Assembly (NCBI RefSeq): GCF_001997295.1
Contig: NZ_CP019605.1
Coordinates: 992,001-1,056,000 of the forward strand
Source of the DNA: Tessaracoccus flavus
GTDB lineage: Bacteria; Actinomycetota; Actinomycetes; Propionibacteriales; Propionibacteriaceae
Length of the DNA stretch: 64,000 bases
Direction of reading: 5' to 3'
In this document: one piece after another, positions 1-9,011 of the stretch
How positions within the stretch are numbered: the first letter of the stretch is position 1
Layout: each line of letters opens with the position of its first letter
Program-made: the position numbers and the translations under genes
The notes under the pieces: generated by a model
Databases searched by the model: none
What the model was told of the DNA's origin: nothing
Seen by the model: the letters and a program-made list of their open reading frames with translations, nothing else

Positions 1-2
1 TC

Positions 3-329
3 GACCCCGACGAGGTCGCCACGCGGATCGAAGGAGAGGTCGGTGACGTGATGAGCGTCGTCGTCTCAGGGCCGCGCGACCTCGACCTCAATCAGCCGGG
101 CGTGACCAAGGCGTTCGGGCTGGGTCTGCTCCTTGACCGGTGGGGCGTCTCCTGGGACGACGTTGTCGCGTTCGGCGACGGAGGCAACGACGTCGAACTG
201 CTGCAGGCCGCCGGGCGCGGGTATGCCATGGAGGGTGCGCGCGACGAACTCGTGGCGGTGGCCAGTCATCGGACGGGCCGCAACACTGATGACGCCGTGC
301 TGACGCTGATCGAGGAGATCCTCCACTGA
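3..329 (+). CDS. HAD-family (Cof-type) phosphatase, C-terminal part
   Basis: The reading frame is open from the window edge, so the true start lies upstream and only about 108 C-terminal residues are seen. The stretch VVAFGDGGNDVELLQAA is the motif IV signature of haloacid-dehalogenase phosphatases (GDGxND, Mg2+ binding). The sequence after it (AMEGARDELVAVA, then a C-terminal helix) is typical of Cof-like sugar-phosphate or FMN phosphatases. The substrate cannot be told from this fragment. The gene converges on the nuclease gene and the two share a hairpin terminator. Confidence 0.85.
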   Translation, partial: DPDEVATRIEGEVGDVMSVVVSGPRDLDLNQPGVTKAFGLGLLLDRWGVSWDDVVAFGDGGNDVELLQAAGRGYAMEGARDELVAVASHRTGRNTDDAVLTLIEEILH

Positions 330-343
330 CCTGACAAGGCAAA

Positions 344-371
344 GTGCCCCGCCGCTGACGCGGCGGGGCAC
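344..371. terminator. Bidirectional hairpin terminator
   Basis: A perfect 12-bp GC-rich stem (344-355 with 360-371) with a TGAC loop lies between two convergent genes. On the plus strand it is followed by CTCTGGTTT and on the minus strand by TTTGCC, so it can serve both the HAD phosphatase and the secreted nuclease gene. Confidence 0.8.
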
Positions 372-391
372 CTCTGGTTTAGCAGGGAGTG

Positions 392-3300
392 TCAGCTGAC
401 CGTCGGCCGTTCGTAGTTACCGAACAGCACGAGGTTGTTGAACACCCACTTGTTCTCCTGGGTGAAGTTGTACCTTCCGGTCTTCTCGGACTTGACCGCG
501 TTGTACACGGTGGTCCAGCGGTAGGTGCGGCAGCCGTTGCCACCGGTGGCTGCGGTGTCGCACTCGGTGCGCCACTGCTGGCCGTCGGTGCCGACGAAGG
601 TGCCGGTCTTGCCGAGGGGGTTGTCCGCCCACTGCGCACGGGTCATGTACGGCAGGTAGGTGAGGTTGTTGAAGGCCCAGCCACGCTCGATGGTGAAGGT
701 CGTGCCGGTGCGCTTGACCACGGAGGCCCAGATCTCGGTGCGGCAGCGCTCGGTCTGCGAGTAGTCCTCGCAGGTGGTGCGCCACAGACGACCGTTGAAG
801 TCGTGCGTCCCAGGCATGGTGTAGGGAATGGTGCGCACGTACTCGCCGCCGCCAGGGGTCACCGGCTCAGCAGTGACCGTCAAGGCCAGTTCGGTCTCGG
901 CGGTGGCGCCGAAGCTATCCTGCACCATGATGACCGCGGTGTAGCTCCCTGCCTCAGCAACGCTTCCCGTGATGAGGCCGGTCGCCGCGTCGATCTCGAG
1001 GCCATCGGGCAGTCCGGTGGCGGAGTAGGTGAGAGTGTCACCGTCGGCGTCGGACGCCACGACCTGGATGCTCACCGGAGCGCCCTCGACGACCGAGGCC
1101 GCCGGGATCGTCTCGATGACCGGGGCCGTGTTCGGTTCGGTCAGGGTAAGGCCGACGAGAACCGGGTCATGGTCGGAGGAGCGGTACGGGTTGGGCGCCC
1201 AGAGAGCGTCCTCCGCCGGCTGCTTGAAGCTCATGTCGTAGTCGTACAGGTCCGACTCGTCCGCGTTGATGTGCCAGGAGGCGGTACCGGTGACGTAGGG
1301 GGTGAGCGTGTCGTCGGACAAGGCGTAGTCGAGGTAGCCGACCATGCCGTCGAAGACGTAACCGTAGGCCGTTTCGCCGCTGAACTCCTTCTCGAGATCC
1401 GTGTAGCCGGCCTCAATGAAGACGTCGATCGGGTCCTCGTGGTCGTAGGCGTTCATGTCGCCGAGCACCAGCGTGCGGGTTTCGCCCTGGTCGGTGGGGT
1501 CGCTCGCGAGCCACTCCACCATCTGCTCGACCGCATCGACGCGGGTGAGGTTGCAGTTGCCCTGGCCGTCGCCGAGGTCGGGGTCGCCTTCGCAGGCCGA
1601 ACCCTTCGACTTCAGGTGGTTGACGGCCACGTTGAACATCTCGCCGGTCTCGATCTCCGCGAACGTCTGAACGATCGTGGGACGGTTCTTGCCGTCGTTG
1701 TAGTCGAGGGCCGCCCAGTCGCCGACGGGCTCCACCACGGCGGGCTGGTAGATGATCGCCTGGATGATGGCGTCGCTGCCGACCACGCCGGTGTTGATCG
1801 CGGCGTAGCGGTCCTCGTCGAGGTGCGAGTTGAGCGCGGTGACGAGGTTCTCAACCGCCGTGCCGTTGTTCTCGATCTCCATGAGGCCCACGACGTGGGC
1901 GTCGAGCTCGGCGAGGGCCGCGACGATCTTGGCCTGCTGACGCTCGAACTCCTCGACGGTGTCGGCGCCGCGGGCGTTGCGGTCCTCGCTGCGCAGGGTC
2001 GTGAAGTAGTTGAGCACGTTCATCGAGGCGACGCGCACGTCCCCCTCGACGTCGGGGACGGCCGGGCGCTCGTTGACGCGGGTGTAGTCCGCGCCCTCGG
2101 TGGGCTGCACCTTCCAGGCGCCGAAGTTGTAGGTGAGGATGCCGGTGATGTCGGTGACCGTGTCACCACCGCGGAAGTAGTTCTCCTGGCTCATCGGCTC
2201 GCCGTTGGGGTGGATCGCCGGAGTCGGGTTCTGGCCCGTGCGGCCGTCGTCGACCACGAGGCGGTTGGCGAGGTTGACGGCGAGCAGATCCTGGGCGGGC
2301 TGCCCGGGCTCGACCACGGCGGTCGGGGTGTACTGGCGCGAGCTGCCGTAGACGATTTCACCGTAGCGGTCGAAGTTGAAGTACTCGATGATCGTCAGTT
2401 CCTGCGGGAACGTCACCCACATCGACTCGTACTGCTCCTGGTCGACCAGGGGCACCGTCAGCTCCGTGGGGGAGACCGTGAGGTCCTCCTCAAGGGTGAC
2501 GACGGCGGTCGGGGAGATCTGCGTCTGCCCGTTGTATTCGCTCACGGTGCCGGTCACCCGCACATGGGTCCCGACCGGCACCTCTGCGGCGCCGGGGGCG
2601 TAGACGAAGATGCCGTCGGAGGTGTCCGCCTTGTCGTCACCGGCGTCCTGGATGTAGTAGCCGTTGAAGCCGCCGGTCTGGAAGTTGCCCGTGACGACGC
2701 CTTCGACGGCGACCGTCTGGTCCTTGTAGGGAGAGACATCAGTGGTGCCCTGCACGGTTCCGATGGGCAGCACCGCCGGCGGATCGGTGGGATCCGTGGG
2801 GTCCGTCGGGTCCGTGGGATCGGTCGTGCCGTCGCAGGAGAACGTCCCGAGTACGTCGAACGTGTCGGAGGGGTGCTCGACCCACTGGGCGGACGGATCG
2901 AACGCATCGGTCGGGTCCGTGTCGACCACGCAGGAGGAGCGCACCAGTGTGCGGTCGAGGGTAGTGACGCCGCCTGCGGTCCACGCGGTGCCCGGGTCTT
3001 CGCCGGTCCGGCCGAAGGAGTCGACGACGGCGCCGTCCAGCCAGAGCTGGATGGCGTCGTCGCCGTTCCAGTTGGTCTGCGTGCTGATGTCGTCGGCGTA
3101 CGCCCGGAGTTCCGGGCTGGCCTGGTTATAGACGACCACGAGGTGCTCGCCGGCACCCAACGTGCCCTCAAGGACCCAGGCCGGGGCGTTGTTGCTGCCA
3201 CCGTTGGAGAAGCGCTGGAGGGTGTAGCCCCCGAGATCGATCGCTGCGTCGGTGGGGTTGTAGACCTCGAGGGCCTTGTTGTTGCTGCTGCCCTCGATGT

Positions 3301-3418
3301 AGGTGCTGATCATCAGCGTGGTCGGGGCGGCAGCCGCGGTGCCGGGTATAGCGGCGGTCAGCCCGCCGATGAGGGCGGCCGCCGAGGCTACTGCCACGGC
3401 GCGTTTGGTGAATGACAT
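392..3418 (-). CDS. Secreted ExeM/NucH-type endonuclease, multidomain
   Basis: A 1008-residue extracellular nuclease. The start at MSFTKRAVAV is chosen because GGGAG lies just upstream; an in-frame ATG 15 bp further up is less likely. Order of parts: Sec signal peptide (about 1-31, ending in AAAA); lamin-tail domain (LEVYNPTDAAIDLGGYTL); Thr-Asp-Pro repeat linker; OB-fold-like domain; endonuclease/exonuclease/phosphatase domain with SMNVLNYF, LMEIENNG, VNHLKSKGS, LGDMNAYD and SSDHDPV; an Ig/cadherin-like domain (VVASDADGDTLTYSATG); and a Cys/Trp-rich C-terminal module from about residue 860. The EEP motifs supply the metal- and phosphate-binding residues expected for DNA hydrolysis. The final module also ends the unrelated secreted protein at 26257-28071. 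Likely role, by family: degrading extracellular DNA for nutrients or biofilm turnover. Confidence 0.88.
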   Translation of the reverse strand: MSFTKRAVAVASAAALIGGLTAAIPGTAAAAPTTLMISTYIEGSSNNKALEVYNPTDAAIDLGGYTLQRFSNGGSNNAPAWVLEGTLGAGEHLVVVYNQASPELRAYADDISTQTNWNGDDAIQLWLDGAVVDSFGRTGEDPGTAWTAGGVTTLDRTLVRSSCVVDTDPTDAFDPSAQWVEHPSDTFDVLGTFSCDGTTDPTDPTDPTDPTDPPAVLPIGTVQGTTDVSPYKDQTVAVEGVVTGNFQTGGFNGYYIQDAGDDKADTSDGIFVYAPGAAEVPVGTHVRVTGTVSEYNGQTQISPTAVVTLEEDLTVSPTELTVPLVDQEQYESMWVTFPQELTIIEYFNFDRYGEIVYGSSRQYTPTAVVEPGQPAQDLLAVNLANRLVVDDGRTGQNPTPAIHPNGEPMSQENYFRGGDTVTDITGILTYNFGAWKVQPTEGADYTRVNERPAVPDVEGDVRVASMNVLNYFTTLRSEDRNARGADTVEEFERQQAKIVAALAELDAHVVGLMEIENNGTAVENLVTALNSHLDEDRYAAINTGVVGSDAIIQAIIYQPAVVEPVGDWAALDYNDGKNRPTIVQTFAEIETGEMFNVAVNHLKSKGSACEGDPDLGDGQGNCNLTRVDAVEQMVEWLASDPTDQGETRTLVLGDMNAYDHEDPIDVFIEAGYTDLEKEFSGETAYGYVFDGMVGYLDYALSDDTLTPYVTGTASWHINADESDLYDYDMSFKQPAEDALWAPNPYRSSDHDPVLVGLTLTEPNTAPVIETIPAASVVEGAPVSIQVVASDADGDTLTYSATGLPDGLEIDAATGLITGSVAEAGSYTAVIMVQDSFGATAETELALTVTAEPVTPGGGEYVRTIPYTMPGTHDFNGRLWRTTCEDYSQTERCRTEIWASVVKRTGTTFTIERGWAFNNLTYLPYMTRAQWADNPLGKTGTFVGTDGQQWRTECDTAATGGNGCRTYRWTTVYNAVKSEKTGRYNFTQENKWVFNNLVLFGNYERPTVS

Positions 3419-3528
3419 AGACGGTACTCCCATGAGTGTCGGTTGGGCTCGGCGTTGAGCCTAGGGAACGTACCTTAACGCGGGGTTGACCCAGAATGAA
3501 ACACCGTCACGCTAAAACCGCTAGCCGT

Positions 3529-4137
3529 TTACGTTTCGGAATTCGGGGCCGGGGGTGTGGCCACGGCCTTGGGGGAGACGGGCCAGTCGTCGGGGTAGCG
3601 GAACGCCACCTCCGAGACCTTGGTGTTCAGTTGCCGACGGGAGCGCGCCGACAGCCGGTCGCCGAACACGGTGCCGTTGAGATGATCCGTTTCGTGCTGG
3701 AGACACCGGGCCAGCAGACCGGTTCCCTCCACGACGATGTCGTTGCCGTTCTCGTCCTGCCCACGGCAGACGGCGAAGTCCGGGCGGGCGAGCGACTGGT
3801 ACCCGCCCGGGAACGACAGGCAGCCCTCGTCGGCGGCCTCGAGCCTGCGGTCCTTGCCCTCCGGCACGGTGACCACCGGGTTGCACACCACTCCGCGGTG
3901 GATGACGTCGTCGGCGTCCGGGCACTCGTAGATGAAGACCGCGAGGCCCACACCCACCTGCGTGGCCGCCAGGCCGACGCCGTCGGCCGCCGCCATCGTG
4001 GCGAACATGTCGCGGATGAGCTCGTGCAGCTCCTCGTCGAACTCAACCACGGGTGCCGTCTTCTGGTGCATGACGGGGGTTCCCCAGCGGGTGATGGGAC
4101 GGACCGTGCCACCCCGGGTGAGGTCTGCGTCTGCCAT
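3529..4137 (-). CDS. def: Peptide deformylase
   Basis: Removes the formyl group from the N-terminal methionine of new proteins. The 202-residue product has the three family motifs: GVGLAATQ (53-60), EGCLSFPG (104-111) and HETDH (148-152), which together hold the Cys and two His metal ligands and the catalytic Glu. The start is set by AGGAG shortly before ATG and by the usual N-terminal length. The C-terminus carries an extra tail of about 20 residues ending PPAPNSET, low in complexity. It is transcribed divergently from xerC, with about 90 bp between the two starts. Confidence 0.95.
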   Translation of the reverse strand: MADADLTRGGTVRPITRWGTPVMHQKTAPVVEFDEELHELIRDMFATMAAADGVGLAATQVGVGLAVFIYECPDADDVIHRGVVCNPVVTVPEGKDRRLEAADEGCLSFPGGYQSLARPDFAVCRGQDENGNDIVVEGTGLLARCLQHETDHLNGTVFGDRLSARSRRQLNTKVSEVAFRYPDDWPVSPKAVATPPAPNSET

Positions 4138-4228
4138 GAGACATCTCCTAGATCGTTGGCCGAGGCAAGTATGCCGCACCGGGTGTCGCTGGTCCCATCG
4201 GGCCAGGTACCCCTGGGAGACTGGGGTC

Positions 4229-5134
4229 ATGGATCTTCCTCCGGGCTGGGACGGGGTGCTCGACGATTACGGCGCGCACCTCGGCCGCGAGCGTGGCTTG
4301 TCCGAGCACACGGTGCGGGCGTACCTGGCGGATCTGCGGGGACTGGCGCGGCACGCCGACGTCGCGCCGCAGCGGGTCACGCTCTCGAGGCTGCGCAGCT
4401 GGTTGGCCTGGCTGGGCGACGAGGGGGCTTCGTCGGCGACGATCCAGCGACGCGTGGCGAGCGTCCGCGGGTTCTTCACCTGGGCGGACAGAGAAGGCTT
4501 CGTGACACCCAACCCGTCGCTCCGGCTCAAAGCCCCCCGCAAGACGAGACGCCTGCCGCACGTACCGACGGCCACCGCCGTGGCGACGACCCTCGGATCG
4601 GCGGAGGCCCGCGCGACTGAGGAAGGCGATCCCGAGGCGCTGCGGGACCTCGCGCTCGTGGAGCTGCTGTATTCATGCGGGCTCCGCGTCTCGGAGGCGT
4701 GCGCCCTCACGATGAGGCAGATCGATCGTGACCGGAGGTCCGTGACCGTGGTGGGCAAGGGAGGCAAGGAGCGCGTGGTGCCCCTCGGGTTGCCGGCGCT
4801 GCGAGCACTCGACGCCTGGCTGCTGGTGCGCCCCACCATCGCGACGGACAGGAGCCCTGACACCGTGTTCCTCGGCGTGCAGGGCGGACCCCTCGATCCG
4901 AGGGTGGCGCGGCGCGTCGTCCACTCCGCGACGGCCGCGGCCGGGCCGGGCGCGGAGGTGGGGCCGCACGGACTGCGCCACGCGATGGCCACCCACCTCA
5001 TCGAGGGCGGGGCCGACCTGCGAAGTGTCCAGGAGATGCTCGGTCACTCGTCTGTGGCCACGACGCAGCTCTACACCCACGTCACGTCCGAGCGCCTCCG
5101 CCAGGCCTTCCGCGACGCCCACCCACGGGCCTAG
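4229..5134 (+). CDS. xerC: Tyrosine recombinase XerC
   Basis: Site-specific recombinase that with XerD resolves chromosome dimers at dif. The 301-residue length is normal. The N-terminal SAM-like DNA-binding domain (GLSEHTVRAYLADLRGL) is followed by a catalytic domain with all active residues visible: R153 (SCGLRVSEA), K177 (VGKGGKER), H247 and R250 (HGLRHAMATHL), H273 (LGHSSVATTQ) and the nucleophile Y282 (LYTHV). The position just before the M23 peptidase and rpsB is common in actinobacteria. It could in principle be a XerD-like enzyme; the call rests on location and size. Lack of neighbouring integrase cargo argues against a mobile-element integrase. Confidence 0.85.
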   Translation: MDLPPGWDGVLDDYGAHLGRERGLSEHTVRAYLADLRGLARHADVAPQRVTLSRLRSWLAWLGDEGASSATIQRRVASVRGFFTWADREGFVTPNPSLRLKAPRKTRRLPHVPTATAVATTLGSAEARATEEGDPEALRDLALVELLYSCGLRVSEACALTMRQIDRDRRSVTVVGKGGKERVVPLGLPALRALDAWLLVRPTIATDRSPDTVFLGVQGGPLDPRVARRVVHSATAAAGPGAEVGPHGLRHAMATHLIEGGADLRSVQEMLGHSSVATTQLYTHVTSERLRQAFRDAHPRA

Positions 5135-5147
5135 GGAACCACGCGGC

Positions 5148-6026
5148 TCACCCCATCGGGTCGACGACGGCGCCGTCCCGCCAGGCCATCCAGTGCAGAT
5201 GGCACCCCGTCGACAGGCCGCTGGAGCCGACGGTGCCTATGCGATCGCCGCCCGCCACGACCTGGCCCCGGCGCACGTGAGCCTGCTGCAGGTGGGTGTA
5301 GCCCGTAGCGCGCCCGCCGCCGTGGTCGACGACGACGCGTCGCCCGTAGGCGGGGTGGTGGTCGACGCGGGTCACCGTTCCGCCATTGGGGACGACGACC
5401 GGAGTGCCGCAGGGAGCGGCCAGATCCACTCCGTCGTGCAGCCTGAACACCCCGAGAACGGGGTGCAGGCGAGGTCCGAACCGTGACGTGAGCCGCCCCC
5501 GCAGGGGAAGTCCGTCGAGCGCCCCGACGGTGGCCGCGGCAATGCGGGGGAGCGGAGGCGGAGCAGAACCGGCGGGTACCAGCCGGACCGGCGGCAGGCG
5601 GAGGAAGGCGAGCGGGTTGGCGTAGGTCTCGCCGTCGGTCAGTCCCCAGTGCAGGCAGGCCCCGGCGCAGTGGCCCGCCAACAGTGAGCCGATGGCGTCA
5701 CCCGCCTCGACGACGTCGCCAGCCCCGACCGTCGCGAGAACGGGCTGGTATGTGGTGCGCCAGCCGTTGCCATGGTCGACCGACACAGTGCCCCGGCCGG
5801 CGACGTTCCCGGCGAACAGCACCCGACCCGCCGCGGCAGCCCGCACCGGATCGCCGGTGGACCCTCCCAGGTCCACCCCTCTGTGGCCTGCGGCGAACCG
5901 GCCCACGTCGTCGTAGCCCCTCACCGCCGGCCCAGGGATCGGAGCCACGAGTTCGAACCCGGCGGCGCCGGCAGGGGCGGGGATGGCCAACAACAGCACC
6001 ACGACCATCGGCAGCAGGAGTCTCAT
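5148..6026 (-). CDS. Secreted M23-family protein with two LytM domains
   Basis: 292 residues with a signal peptide (MRLLLPMVVVLLLAIPAPAG). Two LytM/M23 folds follow in tandem. The C-terminal one is complete: H197 and D201 (HDGVDL), H245 (YTHL), H276 and H278 (CHLHW). The N-terminal one keeps the zinc ligands H48, D52 and H126, but the two catalytic His are replaced by Q94 and C124, so it is probably inactive or regulatory. Family role: peptidoglycan endopeptidase or amidase activator in the wall. The gene converges on xerC and is divergent from rpsB. A longer version starting at a TTG 60 bp upstream is less likely, because it would put charged residues before the signal peptide. Confidence 0.85.
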   Translation of the reverse strand: MRLLLPMVVVLLLAIPAPAGAAGFELVAPIPGPAVRGYDDVGRFAAGHRGVDLGGSTGDPVRAAAAGRVLFAGNVAGRGTVSVDHGNGWRTTYQPVLATVGAGDVVEAGDAIGSLLAGHCAGACLHWGLTDGETYANPLAFLRLPPVRLVPAGSAPPPLPRIAAATVGALDGLPLRGRLTSRFGPRLHPVLGVFRLHDGVDLAAPCGTPVVVPNGGTVTRVDHHPAYGRRVVVDHGGGRATGYTHLQQAHVRRGQVVAGGDRIGTVGSSGLSTGCHLHWMAWRDGAVVDPMG

Positions 6027-6114
6027 GCCGAGCACTCTCGGCGGGCGGGCGGCCCTTTTCCCGGGACGATGGTGTCCTGTGGACAACCTCGGCGAGCAAC
6101 GGTTCGGCGGAGGT

Positions 6115-6144
6115 TTGGACGCCCATGGTCGCGCAGTCTAGGAT
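6115..6144 (+). promoter_or_regulatory. Promoter of rpsB-tsf
   Basis: TTGGAC (6115-6120) and TAGGAT (6139-6144) are separated by 18 bp, a good match to the housekeeping sigma consensus. The predicted start near 6151 gives an untranslated leader of about 160 nt before rpsB. Confidence 0.6.
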
Positions 6145-6150
6145 GGGGCC

Positions 6151-6313
6151 CGCAACCCGTCTGGGTTGACATCGCATGCGCCGCTCACGGCCGCCGCGTG
6201 GTCTCGCTTCGGCGAGTGCGGCGAACCGGGCGCATCAGGCACCTAACCACCAGTGGGCTTCGAAGGCCCGCCATGATCAGGTGGGGCTCAGCCCTGCCGC
6301 GAAAGGACCGGCC
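6151..6313 (+). promoter_or_regulatory. rpsB 5' untranslated leader with hairpins
   Basis: About 160 nt of non-coding leader between the promoter and the rpsB start. It contains at least two compact hairpins, one around CTCGCTTCGGCGAG and one around GGGCTTCGAAGGCCC. A long structured leader upstream of rpsB is consistent with S2 autoregulation, which is known in other bacteria, but no conserved family can be assigned by eye. Confidence 0.35.
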
Positions 6314-7264
6314 ATGGCCGTCGTCACCACTCGCCAGCTGCTCGAATCGGGCGTTCACTTCGGGCATCAGACCCGTCGTTGGAACCCCAAGATGAAGCGG
6401 TTCATCTTCACCGAGCGCAACGGCATCTACATCATCGATCTCCAGCTGTCGCTCAGCTACATCGACAAGGCGTACCACTTCGTCAAGTCGACCGTCGCGC
6501 GCGGCGGCCAGGTGCTCTTCGTCGGCACCAAGAAGCAGGCCCAGGAGGCCATCGCCGAGCAGGCCACCCGCGTCGGGATGCCCTACGTCAACCAGCGTTG
6601 GCTCGGCGGCATGCTCACGAACTTCCACACCGTCACCAAGCGGATCCAGCGCCTCAAGGAGCTCGAGGGCATGGATCTCACGGAGTCCAGCACCAGCGGC
6701 CTGACGAAGAAGGAACTGCTGCAGCTCGAGCGCGAGAAGACCAAGCTCGACCGCACCCTCGGCGGCATCCGCGACATGGCCCGCACCCCGCAGGCCGTCT
6801 GGATCGTCGACACCAAGAAGGAGCACCTCGCCGTCGACGAGGCCCGCAAGCTGAACATCCCGATCGTCGGCATCCTCGACACCAACTGCGACCCCGACGA
6901 GGTCGACTACGCCGTGCCGGGCAACGATGACGCGATCCGCTCCGTCGGGCTGCTCACCCGCATCATCGCCGACGCCGTCGCGGAGGGCCTCATCGAGCGC
7001 TCCTCCGGCCGCACCGGCGAAGAGGCCGTGGCCGAGCCCATGCCCGATTGGGAGCGCGAGCTCCTGGGTGCCGACCAGGCCGAGCAGGTGGAGGCAGCCG
7101 GTGACAACCCGGTCGTCGAGCGCGACGACGCCAACGCCATCGAGGCCGAGGCGACCGCCGAGGTTGACGAGGCCGCAGCCGAGGACGCCGTCGCCGAGCG
7201 CGCGGAGGAGGTCTCCGAGACGGAGGCCGAGACCGTGGCTGCCGACGAGACCCCCGCCAACTGA
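6314..7264 (+). CDS. rpsB: 30S ribosomal protein S2
   Basis: Structural protein of the small subunit. The start follows GAAAGGA at good spacing, and the N-terminus ([23 protein letters not shown]) is the family signature. At 316 residues it is longer than the usual 230-260, because of an acidic Ala/Glu-rich tail of about 60 residues ([19 protein letters not shown]). Such a tail is common in actinobacterial S2. Forms an operon with tsf, 26 bp downstream. Confidence 0.97.
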   Translation: MAVVTTRQLLESGVHFGHQTRRWNPKMKRFIFTERNGIYIIDLQLSLSYIDKAYHFVKSTVARGGQVLFVGTKKQAQEAIAEQATRVGMPYVNQRWLGGMLTNFHTVTKRIQRLKELEGMDLTESSTSGLTKKELLQLEREKTKLDRTLGGIRDMARTPQAVWIVDTKKEHLAVDEARKLNIPIVGILDTNCDPDEVDYAVPGNDDAIRSVGLLTRIIADAVAEGLIERSSGRTGEEAVAEPMPDWERELLGADQAEQVEAAGDNPVVERDDANAIEAEATAEVDEAAAEDAVAERAEEVSETEAETVAADETPAN

Positions 7265-7290
7265 TCTACGAAGAGGAACCAACGATTTCC

Positions 7291-8097
7291 ATGGCTATCA
7301 CTGCCGCTGATGTGAAGAAGCTCCGCGACGCCACCGGCGCGGGCATGATGGACGCCAAGAAGGCCCTCACCGAGGCCAACGGCGATTTCGACCAGGCCGT
7401 TGAGGGCCTGCGGATCTCGGGTCTGGCCAAGCAGGCTAAGCGCGCCGACCGCGAAGCCACCAACGGCATCGTCGCGGGCCGCGGCGGTGCGCTGATCCAG
7501 TTCGCAGCCGAGACCGACTTCGTGGCGAAGAACGCCGAGTTCGTCGGGCTTGCCGACGAGATCCTGTCTGCTGTACTCGAGTCGGGCGCGACCGACGTCG
7601 CCTCCACCAACGCGGCCACGCTGCCCTCGGGCACGACCGTCGAGGACGCCGTCAAGGAGCTGGGCGCGAAGATCGGCGAGAACATCTCCGTGGCCAACGC
7701 TGCCAACTTCGACGGCGAGACCCACCTGTACCTGCACCGTCGCGCTGCTGACCTGCCCCCGCAGGTCGGCGTCCTCGTCGAGTACACGGGCGACTCCGCT
7801 GCTGCCCACCAGGTGGCCATGCAGATCGCCGCGATGTCGCCGCAGTACGTGACGCGCGAGGATGTCCCCGCGGATATCGTCGAGAACGAGAAGCGCATCG
7901 CCGAGGCCACCGCCAAGGAGGAGGGCAAGCCTGAGGGCGCCATCCCGCGCATCGTCGAGGGCCGTGTCGGTGGCTTCTACAAGGACGTCGTCCTGGTCGA
8001 CCAGCCCGCCGTCTGGGAGGACAAGAAGACCGTCGGCGACGCCCTCAAGGCGTCCGGCACCGAGGTCCAGCGTTTCGTGCGCTTCTCGGTCGGCTGA
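7291..8097 (+). CDS. tsf: Elongation factor Ts
   Basis: Guanine-nucleotide exchange factor for EF-Tu. The 268-residue product begins [26 protein letters not shown], an N-terminal UBA-like domain, followed by the conserved ETDFVAKN sequence that contacts EF-Tu. AAGAGGAACC upstream supplies the ribosome-binding site. Second gene of the rpsB transcript; a hairpin follows before pyrH. Confidence 0.97.
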   Translation: MAITAADVKKLRDATGAGMMDAKKALTEANGDFDQAVEGLRISGLAKQAKRADREATNGIVAGRGGALIQFAAETDFVAKNAEFVGLADEILSAVLESGATDVASTNAATLPSGTTVEDAVKELGAKIGENISVANAANFDGETHLYLHRRAADLPPQVGVLVEYTGDSAAAHQVAMQIAAMSPQYVTREDVPADIVENEKRIAEATAKEEGKPEGAIPRIVEGRVGGFYKDVVLVDQPAVWEDKKTVGDALKASGTEVQRFVRFSVG

Positions 8098-8123
8098 CCG
8101 GCAGTCTGCACAAAGATTGCGGG

Positions 8124-8156
8124 ACGTGCGTCGTGGCCATCGGCCGCGGCGCACGT
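8124..8156 (+). terminator. Hairpin terminator after tsf
   Basis: The 7-bp arms 8124-8130 and 8150-8156 enclose a further GGCC/GGCC stem and are followed by TTCGCGTTCTC. It sits 26 bp after the tsf stop. The T-tract is weak, as often in high-GC genomes. Confidence 0.5.
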
Positions 8157-8211
8157 TTCGCGTTCTCGGGCCACGGGTCACACTCCGGAGCAGCGGGGGG
8201 TGCACTTCCAG

Positions 8212-8217
8212 TAGAGT
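8212..8217 (+). promoter_or_regulatory. Possible -10 box for pyrH-frr-cdsA
   Basis: TAGAGT lies 64 bp before the pyrH start and after the tsf hairpin, so pyrH may have its own transcript. No convincing -35 box is seen. Confidence 0.35.
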
Positions 8218-8281
8218 GGCGGGAGCCGCGTCCCACCATGCGGTAAACCTCGCCATGTTCCCGGTCCAGGAGGAGTCCCAA

Positions 8282-9004
8282 GTGGCCTACCAACGCGTAC
8301 TACTGAAGCTGTCGGGAGAGGTGTTCGGCGGTGGCAAGCTGGGCGTCGACCCCGTGGTCGTCGCCAGCATCGCCAAGGAGATCGCCGAGGTCGTCCGGTC
8401 CGGCACCCAGGTTGCGGTCGTGGTGGGCGGAGGCAACTACTTCCGGGGCGCGGAGCTCACCACCACCGGCATGGCGCGCGACCGGGCCGACTACATGGGG
8501 ATGCTCGGTACCGTCATGAACTCGATCGCGCTGCAGGACTTCTGCGAGAAGGCCGGCATTGAGACCCGGGTGCAGTCCGCGATCAATATGGCGCAGGTCG
8601 CCGAGCCGTACATCCCGCGTCGCGCGGAGCGTCATCTGGAGAAGGGGCGCCTCGTCATCTTCGGTGCAGGCTCGGGCATGCCCTACTTCTCCACCGACAC
8701 GGTCGCCGCCCAGCGCGCGCTCGAGATCGGCGCCGAGGTGCTGCTCATGGGCAAGCAGGGCGTCGACGGCGTCTACAACAAGGATCCGCAGGCGCATGCC
8801 GACGCGGTGAAGTTCGAGAATCTGACGTACGACCAGTTCCTCACCGAGGACCTCAAGGTCGCTGACGCCACCGCGATCTCGCTCGCCCGGGACAACGACC
8901 TCAACATCGTCTTCTTCAACCTGTCGGTGCCCGGCAACATCGCACGCGCGGTGGCCGGCGAACCGATCGGTACCCTCGTCAGCCGAAACCCAGCACAACA
9001 GTAG
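8282..9004 (+). CDS. pyrH: UMP kinase
   Basis: Phosphorylates UMP to UDP in pyrimidine nucleotide synthesis. The 240-residue product has the amino-acid-kinase fold signatures [11 protein letters not shown] (phosphate-binding Lys), [10 protein letters not shown] and [13 protein letters not shown]. The GTG start is preferred because AGGAGG precedes it by about 8 bp. An in-frame ATG 27 bp upstream would place that site inside the gene. Followed 7 bp later by frr. Confidence 0.96.
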   Translation: MAYQRVLLKLSGEVFGGGKLGVDPVVVASIAKEIAEVVRSGTQVAVVVGGGNYFRGAELTTTGMARDRADYMGMLGTVMNSIALQDFCEKAGIETRVQSAINMAQVAEPYIPRRAERHLEKGRLVIFGAGSGMPYFSTDTVAAQRALEIGAEVLLMGKQGVDGVYNKDPQAHADAVKFENLTYDQFLTEDLKVADATAISLARDNDLNIVFFNLSVPGNIARAVAGEPIGTLVSRNPAQQ

Positions 9005-9011
9005 GAGCATC

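Noticed and set aside
2780..2825. Tandem repeat in the nuclease gene as a mobile or regulatory element
   Set aside because: It encodes the Thr-Asp-Pro linker between domains, an ordinary coding repeat.
389..3415. Open plus-strand frame of 1008 codons opposite the nuclease
   Set aside because: It is the mirror of a long high-GC gene; its Gly/Val/Arg/Asp-rich composition has no motifs, while the minus strand has clear domains and a signal peptide.
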